Assembly (NCBI GenBank): GCA_944392835.1
Contig: CALXYB010000006.1
Span: forward strand, 23,933 to 87,932
Reading direction: 5' to 3'
Length of the DNA: 64,000 nucleotides
From: an uncultured Alphaproteobacteria bacterium
GTDB taxonomy: Bacteria > Pseudomonadota > Alphaproteobacteria > RF32 > CAG-239
The notes under the pieces are model-generated. The model was not told where the DNA came from. It worked only from the letters and a program-made list of their open reading frames with translations, and searched no databases. Position 1 is the first letter of the stretch. The number at the start of each line of letters is the position of its first letter. Below are positions 43,567 to 52,395 of this stretch, in pieces. The translations under genes were made by a program, and so were the position numbers.

Positions 43567-46044
43567 ATGGAAGACATTATTGTAGATGAACCGGCTCCAA
43601 TCTCTGTTCGTAGTAGCAAAAGGCAAAAATTTCGGCGTCTGGGCTCCAAACGCGATTTTAGCGTTTATTTGTTTGATTGGCTGGTCAAAGCTTTGATTAT
43701 TGCCTTGTTTATCAATATTGACTTTTTGATTTTTGCAAGTGCCGGTAATTTTTCTATTTTTTCTTCCGGTTTTTCAATGGCTCCTGAAGTGCTGTTTGTT
43801 GTCGGTGTTGTATTTGCTTTTTCCTTAGGCCTGATGTTTTTAATATCATTTTCATCTTTTTTGCAAAATGTTGTTGCATCTGCTGTTGTAGGATTCTTTG
43901 TTTTTGTGCTTTTGAAGCAATTTGCGCTGTTTGATCAATCTTCTTTTTTGGTATATTTGCTTGCGCCTTATTTGGGAAATGATCTAGCTCTCAGTTTTAT
44001 GGGAAATTCTCATGTCGTGGCATCCGTTGCAGCTGCGGTTGTGGCTTATGTCTTTTTTGTGATGGCGGAAAAAAAGAATATAGCTTATTTTATGGGGGCC
44101 TTGTTTGTTGTCTTTTTAGGAGTTTTGGCTGATGAATATTTTAACCGCAATAATCATCAGGAATATAAAATAGTTTATGATAATGCTTTTTCTAAAGCTG
44201 AGCGTGGTAAAAAGTTTGTTTATGTTATGTTGCCTAATGCTGCATCAATAAGCTATTTGGATGATATGAAAGAAGCCAATTCGGATGTGAGCAAGGTGGA
44301 AAAAGTTCAAAATATTATGCTTGGTTTTTTTGCTAAGAATGGTTTTAAGCTTTATCCTAATGCTTTTGTACAAAATGATGATGCATTTATGAATGCGGTG
44401 CGTAATTTGAATAATCTTTCCAAAGATAAGGCAGAAACTTTTGTGGCTTCAGCAGTGCCGATGGATGGTTATTGGAGCTTTAAGAATCTTAATGACGAAT
44501 ATATTTATCTAAACGAAAATCAGCTTTATGGGGTTTTTAAGCGCGCTAAATATAAGATTTCAGCTTATAAGACCAGAGGAATTGACTTATGTAGCAAAAA
44601 TGGTGTTCGGAATGCGGATAGATGCGTGGAAAAAGTAAATTCACCTATAAGTTTTGCGAATATGCGTTTGTCTGTAGTTGAAAAAACACAGTTATTGGTT
44701 GTCCAATGGTTGGATAGTATGGGGCTTTTTAAGAATATGAAGCCGCTTTATGAATTGCTTAAGGCTTTTGCTAGACCTGACAATATGCCAATGGTTGGGG
44801 TTAAGTCAGATAATTTATACGTGGTTGATACGCCACAAATGTTGGAGCAGGTAAGCAAAGATATTGTAAAAGATAGAGGAAACCAAGCTTATTTTATTTT
44901 GTTGGATTTGCCGTCTAATATGTTTATTTATAACGAATATTGTAAGGTTAAACCAACATCACAATGGCTGCATATGGAGAGCTTGCCGTGGGTTATTAAT
45001 AAAAATTTGTATAGCAAGAGGTCTGCTTATTTGGACCAGAATGCTTGTCTGTATGGAAAATTGGAGCAATTTGTGGCCTTTTTGCAAAAATCTGGAGTTT
45101 TGGATGAGACGGTTCTTGTTATCCAAGGGTTAAGCGGTGCTGATGATTTGCAGAATGTTAAAGAACGTCAGTTCGTTGCTGATTTTACCAATAAAAAATT
45201 AGTTACAATGGCTATCAGAGATCCGTTGAAGAAGAAATTTGTTGTCGGAGAGGAAATTTGTGAAGCTCCGGATATCTTGAATCAGTATTTGTTCCGTCGC
45301 GGTAAATGTGTGGAAATGAAAGATTTAAATGTTCATTCCGGTGCTAAAAAGGAACTCAAGGGAATGCTGAGCAGGTATCAAATTACGAATCAGATGACAC
45401 AAGATGCTATTAAATATTTTGATGATTGGTATAATCTTTGGGCGGCAGCAAATAAACCTGCAAAAAATGTTAAGGAAATCATACCGCTACCGGTTCAGAA
45501 AACTCCTGAGCAAGTGCTAAAACAGGAAAAAGTGGCGGAAATGCCAACCGAAGCTGAAGCTGCCGAAATGTTTAATGAAGGTTTGCCTGATGAACTGTTG
45601 CCTCCAAATGAGGAAGTTGAAAAACAAGCTAAGATGTTTGAGGCTGAAGTTGTTGCGAAGCAGAAAGAAGATACATCATCAGATATAGACACAGTTTCTG
45701 AAGAGCAGTTGGCAGAGATGATGCAAAACAAAGAGAAGGCTGAGCATAATGAGCCTACAGCAGAAGTGCTTATGCAGGAGCAAGTTGCAACGGAGGTTTC
45801 GGCAGAAGCTGTTGATGTGGAAAAACAAAAAACGCAAGCAGATGCGACAGAGGTTGTAAAAGATGAGCAGGCCGTTCAAAGTCAGCCGGGGGTAGAGAAA
45901 GAAGAGCCCGAAAAGGTCGTAAGCAAAGCTCCGTTGATGGCTCGTGAAGTGGCAGAGCAAATGGAACAAAAGGTGGAATCTTTGAAAGAAAAGATGAAAC
46001 AGGATGCAGCCCCAGTATCTGTAACAGATGAGAAAAAGGAATAA
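43567..46044 (+). CDS. Large polytopic membrane protein, possible sulfatase-like fold, acidic C-terminal tail
   Basis: An 825-residue protein, started at ATG 43567 with GAGGG 8 bases upstream. Residues about 30-190 hold five or six membrane helices, about 200-640 a large extracytoplasmic domain, and about 645-825 an E/K/Q/A-rich low-complexity, probably coiled tail. Segments KKFVYVMLPNAASISYLDDM, QAYFILLDLPSNMF and ETVLVIQGLSGADDL faintly recall the alkaline phosphatase/sulfatase (LtaS/EptA) layout, but I see neither a convincing nucleophile motif nor clear metal ligands, so it may be inactive. It precedes yejE by 5 bases and is probably in that operon. Confidence 0.6.
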   Translation: MEDIIVDEPAPISVRSSKRQKFRRLGSKRDFSVYLFDWLVKALIIALFINIDFLIFASAGNFSIFSSGFSMAPEVLFVVGVVFAFSLGLMFLISFSSFLQNVVASAVVGFFVFVLLKQFALFDQSSFLVYLLAPYLGNDLALSFMGNSHVVASVAAAVVAYVFFVMAEKKNIAYFMGALFVVFLGVLADEYFNRNNHQEYKIVYDNAFSKAERGKKFVYVMLPNAASISYLDDMKEANSDVSKVEKVQNIMLGFFAKNGFKLYPNAFVQNDDAFMNAVRNLNNLSKDKAETFVASAVPMDGYWSFKNLNDEYIYLNENQLYGVFKRAKYKISAYKTRGIDLCSKNGVRNADRCVEKVNSPISFANMRLSVVEKTQLLVVQWLDSMGLFKNMKPLYELLKAFARPDNMPMVGVKSDNLYVVDTPQMLEQVSKDIVKDRGNQAYFILLDLPSNMFIYNEYCKVKPTSQWLHMESLPWVINKNLYSKRSAYLDQNACLYGKLEQFVAFLQKSGVLDETVLVIQGLSGADDLQNVKERQFVADFTNKKLVTMAIRDPLKKKFVVGEEICEAPDILNQYLFRRGKCVEMKDLNVHSGAKKELKGMLSRYQITNQMTQDAIKYFDDWYNLWAAANKPAKNVKEIIPLPVQKTPEQVLKQEKVAEMPTEAEAAEMFNEGLPDELLPPNEEVEKQAKMFEAEVVAKQKEDTSSDIDTVSEEQLAEMMQNKEKAEHNEPTAEVLMQEQVATEVSAEAVDVEKQKTQADATEVVKDEQAVQSQPGVEKEEPEKVVSKAPLMAREVAEQMEQKVESLKEKMKQDAAPVSVTDEKKE

Positions 46045-46049
46045 GCCTT

Positions 46050-47102
46050 TTGTTTGAAAAGCTTAAAGGGTATATTTGGCAAAGTTTTTCACCGTTAACA
46101 CAACGACGGTTAAGTGCTTTTGCCAAAAACAAACGAGCTTTTGTTTCTCTGGTGCTCTTTGGTGCGGTATTTGTACTGTCTTTGTTTTCAGAAGTTATTG
46201 CTAATGATAAGCCGCTGATTATGAAATATCGGGGGAATTTTTATTTTCCGATTTTATTTGAATATACGGAACAAGAATTTGGCGGAGATTTTCCGACACC
46301 TGCAGATTATCGCGATGCATATATTAAGCAGAATATTGAGCGGGAAGGGTGGATGCTGATGCCGCTTATTCCTTTTTCTTTTAATACGGTAGATTATGAT
46401 CTTATTTCTCCGACACCGGCAGCGCCGAGCAGTAGACATTGGCTTGGAACCGATGATGAGGGACGCGATATCTTGGCCAGAATCTTATATGGTATCAGGC
46501 TTTCGGTAGTATTTGCATTTTTGTTGACGGCAGTTTCTTCCGTTATTGGTATTGCGGCCGGCGCTATTCAGGGGTATTTTGGCGGAAAAATTGATATTTT
46601 TATGCAAAGATTTATGGAAATTTGGGAATCTTTGCCTCAGTTGTTTATTTTGATTATTGTTGCCAGTATCTTTGTGCCGACATTTTGGAGCTTGCTCATT
46701 ATCCTGATGCTTTTTTCTTGGACGAGTTTGACCGGAATGGTGCGTGCGGAGTTTTTGCGTGCCAGAAATTTGGAATATGTTAAAGCGGCAAAAGCTTTGG
46801 GGGTTGGTAACGGACGGATTATTTTTCGGCATATTTTGCCAAATGCCGTGGTGGCAACGGTTACTTTTGTGCCTTTTGTTTTATCTGAAGCTATTGTGGC
46901 TTTGACCGCGCTTGATTTTTTGGGCTTGGGTTTGTCTCAGGATTATCCAAGTTTGGGAGATTTGGTGCGGCAAGGTAAAGATAATCTGCAAGCGCCGTGG
47001 ATTGGAATCACTATCTTTGTTGTGCTGTCTAGCTTGTTGACTTTGCTTATTTTTATAGGCGAGGGTGTGCGAGATGCTTTTGATGCAAGGAAGAATGGCT
47101 GA
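46050..47102 (+). CDS. yejE: Oligopeptide ABC transporter permease, YejE-like
   Basis: A 350-residue inner-membrane permease of the DppC/YejE class. The long periplasmic insert after helix 1 (about 50-125: NFYFPILFEYTEQEFGGDFPTPADYRDAY) is typical of YejE. HWLGTDDEGRDILARILYG and the EAA loop YVKAAKALGVGNGRIIFRHILPN are clear. The start is TTG. YejABEF imports oligopeptides such as microcin C; yejA and yejB are not adjacent here. Its stop overlaps the ATG of yejF. Confidence 0.92.
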   Translation: MFEKLKGYIWQSFSPLTQRRLSAFAKNKRAFVSLVLFGAVFVLSLFSEVIANDKPLIMKYRGNFYFPILFEYTEQEFGGDFPTPADYRDAYIKQNIEREGWMLMPLIPFSFNTVDYDLISPTPAAPSSRHWLGTDDEGRDILARILYGIRLSVVFAFLLTAVSSVIGIAAGAIQGYFGGKIDIFMQRFMEIWESLPQLFILIIVASIFVPTFWSLLIILMLFSWTSLTGMVRAEFLRARNLEYVKAAKALGVGNGRIIFRHILPNAVVATVTFVPFVLSEAIVALTALDFLGLGLSQDYPSLGDLVRQGKDNLQAPWIGITIFVVLSSLLTLLIFIGEGVRDAFDARKNG

Positions 47103-48691
47103 TGTCTTTGTTAGATGTGCAACATTTAAGTGTCGGATTTAAGGGAGAAAACGGTAGGCCGGATAAGCTTGCGGTTGATGATGTTTCCTTTGAGCTCAAT
47201 GAAGGCGAGGTCTTGGGGATTGTGGGAGAGTCAGGCTCCGGAAAATCGGTTACGGCCTTGTCTGTTTTGGGGTTATTGCCTTATCCGAAGGCTTATCATT
47301 CAGCTCAAAGCTCTATTAAGTTTGGCGGAAAAGAACTTATCCGAGCTGAAGAAAAGGATTTGCAAGCGGTGCGCGGAGCAGATATTGCTTTTATTTTTCA
47401 GGAACCAATGTCCTCATTAAACCCGTTGCACAGAATAGAAAAGCAAATAGGCGAAACTTTAAGATTGCATAGTCAACTATCTGAAAAACAAATAAAAAAA
47501 GAAGTTTTAAATCTGCTGAAGTTAACGGGAATTAAGAATGCTAAAGAGCGGATGAAAGCCTATCCGTTTGAGCTCTCGGGAGGGCAGAGGCAGCGTGTGA
47601 TGATTGCCATGGCGATTGCAAATAAGCCAAAAATCTTGATTGCAGATGAGCCAACAACAGCTTTAGATGTTACAATTCAGGCGCAAATTATTGATTTATT
47701 GATGGATTTGCGTAAAAAGCTTGGAATGAGTATTATCTTTATCAGCCATGATTTGCGTTTGGTACGTAAAATTGCTAATCGTATTGTGGTTATGAAAGAT
47801 GGCAAAATAGTGGAGCAGGGTAGCACTGAAAGCATATTTAACAGCCCTAAAGATAATTACACTAAAACTTTAATTAACGCTCATTCTTCATTGAAATATA
47901 ATGATAATATTAAAGATAACATTGTGCTTTCAGTTAAGGGCGCAAAAGTTTATTTTCCGCTAAAGAAGAATTTTTGGGGAAGGGTGGTTAGCGAGGTTAA
48001 GGCTGTAGATGATATCAGTTTTGATTTGCGAGAAGGTGAGACTTTAGGTGTTGTAGGAGAGTCCGGATCAGGTAAAACAACGCTTGGTATGGCAATTGTT
48101 AATTTGATAAAAGCAAAAGGTTGCTTTATTGTAAAAAATAAAGAAAAACAACAAATTAAAAAAGAAAGTAAATGTTTTAGAAGAAGTGTGCAGATTGTTT
48201 TTCAGGACCCGTATAATTCGTTGAATCCGCGAATGAATGTGGCGCAGATTGTGGCAGAAGGTTTGGAGGTGCATAGGCCGGAGTTGTCTGTGTCAGAAAA
48301 AAGAAATTTGGCAGCAAAAGCTTTGGCAGAAGTTGGGTTGGGTGATGATGTACTTGATAAATATCCGCATGAATTCTCGGGAGGACAAAGGCAAAGAATT
48401 GCAATAGCGAGAGCTTTAATTCTGGAGCCAAAAATTTTGGTTTTAGACGAACCGACTTCAGCCTTGGATGTTACAATTCAGGCGCAAATTATTGATTTGC
48501 TACAGAAAATTCAGAAAGATAAAGGCTTGAGCTATATCTTTATATCCCATGATATGAAGGCTGTTAGGGCTATGTCTGACAGAATTGCAGTTATGAAAGA
48601 TGGTAAATTTGTGGAAATGGGCTCAAAAGAACAGATTTTTGAGCATCCACATGAAGAGTATACGAAGGCGCTGATTTCGGCTTCGGTCTAA
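47102..48691 (+). CDS. yejF: Oligopeptide ABC transporter ATP-binding protein, YejF-like (two ATPase domains)
   Basis: A 529-residue fusion of two ABC domains. Domain 1 has GESGSGKSVTA, FQEPMSSLNPLH and ELSGGQRQRVMIAMA; domain 2 has GESGSGKTTLG, FQDPYNSLNPRM, EFSGGQRQRIAIARA and LDEPTSALD. Each domain ends in the oligopeptide-type extension. The double-domain form is the YejF pattern. It drives the YejE/YejB permease. Confidence 0.94.
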   Translation: MSLLDVQHLSVGFKGENGRPDKLAVDDVSFELNEGEVLGIVGESGSGKSVTALSVLGLLPYPKAYHSAQSSIKFGGKELIRAEEKDLQAVRGADIAFIFQEPMSSLNPLHRIEKQIGETLRLHSQLSEKQIKKEVLNLLKLTGIKNAKERMKAYPFELSGGQRQRVMIAMAIANKPKILIADEPTTALDVTIQAQIIDLLMDLRKKLGMSIIFISHDLRLVRKIANRIVVMKDGKIVEQGSTESIFNSPKDNYTKTLINAHSSLKYNDNIKDNIVLSVKGAKVYFPLKKNFWGRVVSEVKAVDDISFDLREGETLGVVGESGSGKTTLGMAIVNLIKAKGCFIVKNKEKQQIKKESKCFRRSVQIVFQDPYNSLNPRMNVAQIVAEGLEVHRPELSVSEKRNLAAKALAEVGLGDDVLDKYPHEFSGGQRQRIAIARALILEPKILVLDEPTSALDVTIQAQIIDLLQKIQKDKGLSYIFISHDMKAVRAMSDRIAVMKDGKFVEMGSKEQIFEHPHEEYTKALISASV

Positions 48692-48709
48692 AAGAGTGGG
48701 GATGGTAAG

Positions 48710-49036
48710 ATGGGGTTCTATTTAAGAAAAGGTTTTAATTTTGGTCCGCTAAAAATTAATTTTTCAAAATCCGGCATTGGGTTGTCTTTCGGAGTGAAAG
48801 GTTTTCGTGTTGGAATGGGACCGAAAGGAAATTATGTTCATGCCGGTCGGAAAGGAATTTATTATAAGGAAGCATTACCGGAAATTTGTGATGAGAAAAA
48901 TGGTTTGTCCTTAAGTTGGCCGATGATGGTTTTGTTGATTGTAGTTATCGGCGGAATTTATTTTTATCTGCAAGCTGATGGCGACTTTAATGTAATGAAA
49001 GATTTGATTGTTAAGCATCTGACAAAGTTATCATAA
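48710..49036 (+). CDS. DUF4236 domain membrane protein
   Basis: A 108-residue protein. Residues 1-50 are the DUF4236 module (FYLRKGFNFGPLKINFSKSG, then FRVGMGPKGNYVHAGRKGIYY), which is usually found at the N-terminus of small proteins of unknown function. One membrane helix lies at about 69-88. It follows yejF by 18 bases and may be in that operon. The stop is 22 bases before the first palindromic repeat at 49059. Confidence 0.85.
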   Translation: MGFYLRKGFNFGPLKINFSKSGIGLSFGVKGFRVGMGPKGNYVHAGRKGIYYKEALPEICDEKNGLSLSWPMMVLLIVVIGGIYFYLQADGDFNVMKDLIVKHLTKLS

Positions 49037-49058
49037 AAAATATTGAATTGTTTTTACC

Positions 49059-49110
49059 GAGCTGACGTATAAATATGCGTTGGATTTTGCTGAGCTCGTT
49101 CTGAGAGCTT
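49059..49110. repeat. Palindromic repeat C, left copy (inverted)
   Basis: This stretch, read in reverse complement, matches 49487-49555. The shared anchors are GAGCTGA, CGTATAAATA and GAGCTCGTTCTGAG-like blocks. It can also fold on itself through GAGCTGA/TGAGCTC. In the reverse frame it encodes SQNELSKIQRIFIRQLGK, similar to the right copy's product. Confidence 0.65.
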
Positions 49111-49486
49111 TGTTTGTAAAACTATGTACCTCTCCTAAAACCTGTCTTTTTATACATAATATATATTATGCGACAAATGTATTTATTGTTAAGGTCATTC
49201 CTCATCAAAAATTTTTGTTTTTCAAAGTGCTAGCTGTTTTGTCAAAGGTTAATTAAAACGAGCAAAAAAGCGTTATGATGAAATTTTTTTTTGCTGCTCT
49301 TCATATCTGTTACGCAATGCTTGTGAAAATTTGTTTGCAACCTATCCTTACTTTAACTAGTTCTTGTGGCGTTGGTTGGCTATCGTTGTTTCAGATTGTT
49401 TATTGGTTTGATTTTAGGTCTTATGAACCCTATTCTTTTATATGGTTATAATGAAATATAAAAAAATCAATATATTAGGATAATAA
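49111..49486. other. Gene-free A+T-rich stretch between inverted repeats
   Basis: About 375 bases enclosed by the two inverted copies of repeat C. No coding frame with a ribosome site, no RNA gene and no clear terminator are visible. A frame entering from the left repeat is open to about 49250 but has no plausible start. It may be the inside of a non-autonomous element or a decayed gene. Confidence 0.4.
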
Positions 49487-49555
49487 AAGGCCTCAGAGAA
49501 CGAGCTGAGAAATAATTTTCGGGTATTTATACGTTCAGCTCGCTCTGAGAGGCTT
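49487..49555. repeat. Palindromic repeat C, right copy
   Basis: A self-complementary unit: AGGCCTCAGAG-AACGAGCTGA pairs with TCAGCTCG-CTCTGAGAGGCTT with few mismatches. The plus frame is open for exactly the element (24 codons, SENELRNNFRVFIRSARSER) before TAA at 49559-49561. It may also act as terminator for the minus-strand gene at 49564. Confidence 0.65.
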
Positions 49556-49563
49556 ATTTAATA

Positions 49564-49905
49564 TTACTTTGTGAAGATTACTTTTACCAAATTGAGCAGG
49601 TATACAACCGAGATGAATGCCAGGGCGCGTACAGCCAAGGTATATAACCCTGCCCCATGTCCGATTATGGCAAATTGGATGATTAGTGATGCTAAAATGC
49701 CGCAACCGGCAATGATGAGCCAGTAATTTTTGGTATTGATGAACAAAAAGGCGCAAACAGCACCTGAAACCAAGATGTATGGGCTTTGTAACATAGCATA
49801 TAGATTATGAAACAAATGCTTGAGTGCCGGAATGTGAAAGACAAAAGCGGCCAATGCCAAGCAGATGATGATGGCTAAGATATAAAGTGCAGTATTTTTT
49901 CTCAT
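49564..49905 (-). CDS. Small membrane protein, four helices
   Basis: A 113-residue protein with four predicted membrane helices (about 7-25, 38-56, 61-84 and 88-110). I do not recognise a family. It has a ribosome site (ACGGAGAAG) ahead of its ATG. It lies behind the HD-domain gene on the same strand, separated by 64 bases. Confidence 0.7.
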   Translation of the reverse strand: MRKNTALYILAIIICLALAAFVFHIPALKHLFHNLYAMLQSPYILVSGAVCAFLFINTKNYWLIIAGCGILASLIIQFAIIGHGAGLYTLAVRALAFISVVYLLNLVKVIFTK

Positions 49906-49969
49906 AATACTTCTCCGTAAAGTTAAGTTTATTTAAGCTCATAGCAGAAAAGCTTGTTTACGGCAATGT

Positions 49970-50845
49970 TTATTCAGGATTTGCACAAGTGTTGTTGATG
50001 CTTTTATAAATATTTTCAACAAAATCAAAGTTATATCCACAAATATAACTTTTTTGGGCGTAAGCGTGAAATTCTGGTAAAAGAGTTTGAGGGGCGCGTT
50101 TCTTTTGGTCATAGTAGCTGGCCAGCAAAACAGCATCCAGACGGTCCAAGTCCTTAACCCAACGGCTTTCTTTGCTTGTTTTGGCCTCAAATTCTTCAAA
50201 AAGAGCAAAAATTTCGGGTTTTTCTAGCGATTTTGCGATTTTTTTGATGGCTTGGAGCTCTTTTTGTGATTTTTCCTGCGGGGTGATATTATCTTCCGGT
50301 GTATAATCTCCGGTCATGGTTTCCTGAATATCATGTAAAATGGCCATATTGATGGCTTTGTCTTTGTCTATTGTCAGAGGCGTTTGGAGCAAAGTCATCA
50401 GAGTTACGGCATAAGTATGTTCGGCTACGGATTCAGGATATTTTACATTATGATTAAGCCAGCCGGTGCGCTTTAGACTATGTATTTCCTTAAAAAGTTT
50501 AAAAATAGTTTGACGGTGTTTGTCAATGTAAACGGCGGATTCGGGGTAAAAATCCCTACTCTCTTGACCGTTGATGAAGCGGACGAAATCGGCTTCGTTA
50601 TTTTGGTTCTTCTCCAGTTGTTCTAAAAGTTCTAATATATTGTTTTCGCTAGTTATTTCTGCTAGTCCCTTCGCCCTATCTGTCAGGGGTAAAAGAAGGG
50701 CCATTTGCAAGGTAAGGCTTTTGTTTAAGTCCTTAGGCGCTGTCAGCCAAGTCAGAAAAGTAGTGTCAAACCCTTTGTCTGCAATAGAGATTTCGCCTTC
50801 TCTTATGTCCCCGAAAAAGTTTATTAAGTTTTGCAGTTTTTTCAT
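49970..50845 (-). CDS. HD-domain hydrolase (YfbR/HDDC2-like)
   Basis: A 291-residue protein. The C-terminal part (about 112-285) is an HD domain with SVAEHTYAVTLM (first His), AILHDIQETMTGDYTP (HD pair) and WVKDLDRLDAVLLASYYDQ (final Asp). This resembles the 5'-deoxynucleotidases of the YfbR/HDDC2 class. The N-terminal 100 residues (ITSENNILELLEQLEKNQNN) are unfamiliar. Dephosphorylation of nucleoside monophosphates is inferred from the fold. Confidence 0.82.
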   Translation of the reverse strand: MKKLQNLINFFGDIREGEISIADKGFDTTFLTWLTAPKDLNKSLTLQMALLLPLTDRAKGLAEITSENNILELLEQLEKNQNNEADFVRFINGQESRDFYPESAVYIDKHRQTIFKLFKEIHSLKRTGWLNHNVKYPESVAEHTYAVTLMTLLQTPLTIDKDKAINMAILHDIQETMTGDYTPEDNITPQEKSQKELQAIKKIAKSLEKPEIFALFEEFEAKTSKESRWVKDLDRLDAVLLASYYDQKKRAPQTLLPEFHAYAQKSYICGYNFDFVENIYKSINNTCANPE

Positions 50846-50894
50846 CTTTTTTCCTTTGTTGAGGAGGCTATCATATTATCTGTTTGCAGACAAC

Positions 50895-50932
50895 AAAAAA
50901 GAGCTTTGGATTTGCTCCAAAGCTCTTTTTTT
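50895..50932 (-). terminator. Terminator of the 50943 outer-membrane protein gene
   Basis: AAAAAAGAGCTTTGGA pairs with TCCAAAGCTCTTTTTTT across TTTGC. Confidence 0.9.
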
Positions 50933-50942
50933 AGGAATCTGA

Positions 50943-51503
50943 TTAGAAAGTATATCTGATACCTGCGGTGATTTCGTTGAGGTTCTTCAGCTCTTTCATA
51001 CCAAGATAAGAATATCTGTACATCAAACGGCCAGCCAAGTTCTCGGTGAAGTCATACTGAGCACCGATACCTGCTCTGTAGCCCATGCGCTGTTTGTCTT
51101 CGCTACCAGCGCTGTAATGTTTGAGTTTTACATTATAGTTTGCCAAACCTAAAGATCCCAAAAGGCTCATTCCATCGCAACCAACGGGCATATAGCCATA
51201 CATATCTAAACCATAAGCGTAGAATTCAGATTTGATTTCATGAATTGTACCTTTCATGGATTTTCTTTCGCCAGACTGCTGGAAGAATGCTTCAAGACCG
51301 ATGTGGTCGTTCATTTTTATACCAGCATTGATGGCTAATGAATTGTAATCTTTTTTTACATGTGTGTCTTTTTTGACATTGGCATTGGTATAAACATAAT
51401 CCAAACCTACATAGGGTTTAAGTTCTTTCATGCTATAATCTGCAGCATTGGCGCCAAACGAGAATAGACAAGCTACGCCGGCTAAAAGTAATGTTTTCTT
51501 CAT
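50943..51503 (-). CDS. Outer-membrane beta-barrel protein (OmpA/OMP_b-brl-like)
   Basis: A 186-residue precursor, started at the ATG giving MKKTLLLAG, with GGAG 9 bases upstream; the earlier in-frame ATG lacks this. The signal peptide ends at ANA (about 21). The mature part alternates hydrophobic residues in eight-strand fashion (PYVGLDYVYTNANV, HIGLEAFFQQSG, RAGIGAQYDFTENLAGRLMY) and ends with ITAGIRYTF, a C-terminal Phe barrel signal. It is likely a small surface porin-like or adhesion barrel. Confidence 0.88.
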   Translation of the reverse strand: MKKTLLLAGVACLFSFGANAADYSMKELKPYVGLDYVYTNANVKKDTHVKKDYNSLAINAGIKMNDHIGLEAFFQQSGERKSMKGTIHEIKSEFYAYGLDMYGYMPVGCDGMSLLGSLGLANYNVKLKHYSAGSEDKQRMGYRAGIGAQYDFTENLAGRLMYRYSYLGMKELKNLNEITAGIRYTF

Positions 51504-51680
51504 AATAAAAAACTCCATTTATAAATTTTGTTTAAATTTCTGCAAAGGTGCAGATTCTGCATATTATAAAAAGGCTATAATGCATTACAGCGGTGTATAT
51601 ATTCGTGAAAAATCTGATTTAAAGGGTGCAAGATAAAAAAATTCTGATAAATTATAAAAAAATTTTTGAGGAGATGAAAT

Positions 51681-52325
51681 ATGCCTTTTGTTTGTCCGCC
51701 GAAAAATTGTGCTTTGTGTCCAAGATTGGTTGCTTTTCGGGAAGGAAATAAGCTTAAATTTCCGACTTATTATAATGGGCCTGTTCCTCCCTTTGGGCCG
51801 ATTGAGGCGGAAGTTTTAATCGTAGGCTTGGCTCCCGGACTTAACGGTGCAAACCAAACAGCCCGCCCCTTTACCAATGATTATGCCGGAGATGTCTTAT
51901 ATCCGATACTCAAGAAATATGGCTTTGCGCAAGGAAATTATGCCAAACGTAAAGATGATGGCTTTGAGCTTCTGAATGTGCGGATTACAAACTCCGTGCG
52001 CTGTGTGCCGCCACAAAATAAGGTTACCGGTGATGAGGTTAAGACTTGCGGAAAATTCTTGATTGAGGAAATCGGAGATATGAAAAATCTTAAAATAATC
52101 CTTACTTTGGGAAGTGTGGCGCATAGTGCTGTTTTGGGTGTGTTAGGTTATAAAAAAGCTGCTTTCAAGTTTGCACATGGGGCTGTCCATCAGCTTTCTC
52201 AGCATAATCTCTTGATGGTTAACTCTTATCATACGTCTCGTTATAATATTAACACCGGTGTTTTGACTTATGAGATGTTTGAAGAGATTATCCAAAAAAT
52301 TGCCGATTTACTCAAAAAATGTTGA
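51681..52325 (+). CDS. Uracil-DNA glycosylase, family 5 (UDGb-like)
   Basis: A 214-residue protein. The N-terminal cysteines CPPKNCALCPRLVAFRE suit the 4Fe-4S site of thermophile-type UDGs. Motif 1 is GLAPGLNGANQTARPFTND, with the family-5 AP-G-x-x-GAN pattern lacking the catalytic Asp/Asn of other families; motif 2 is SYHTSRYNINTGVLT. It removes uracil and other deaminated bases from DNA. It is monocistronic and starts at ATG with TTTGAGGAG upstream. Confidence 0.92.
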   Translation: MPFVCPPKNCALCPRLVAFREGNKLKFPTYYNGPVPPFGPIEAEVLIVGLAPGLNGANQTARPFTNDYAGDVLYPILKKYGFAQGNYAKRKDDGFELLNVRITNSVRCVPPQNKVTGDEVKTCGKFLIEEIGDMKNLKIILTLGSVAHSAVLGVLGYKKAAFKFAHGAVHQLSQHNLLMVNSYHTSRYNINTGVLTYEMFEEIIQKIADLLKKC

Positions 52326-52395
52326 TTTTTTCGTCAAAATGTGTTTGATGTGAAGATAGTTAAAATCTATTATTCACTAAAAATATATATAATTT

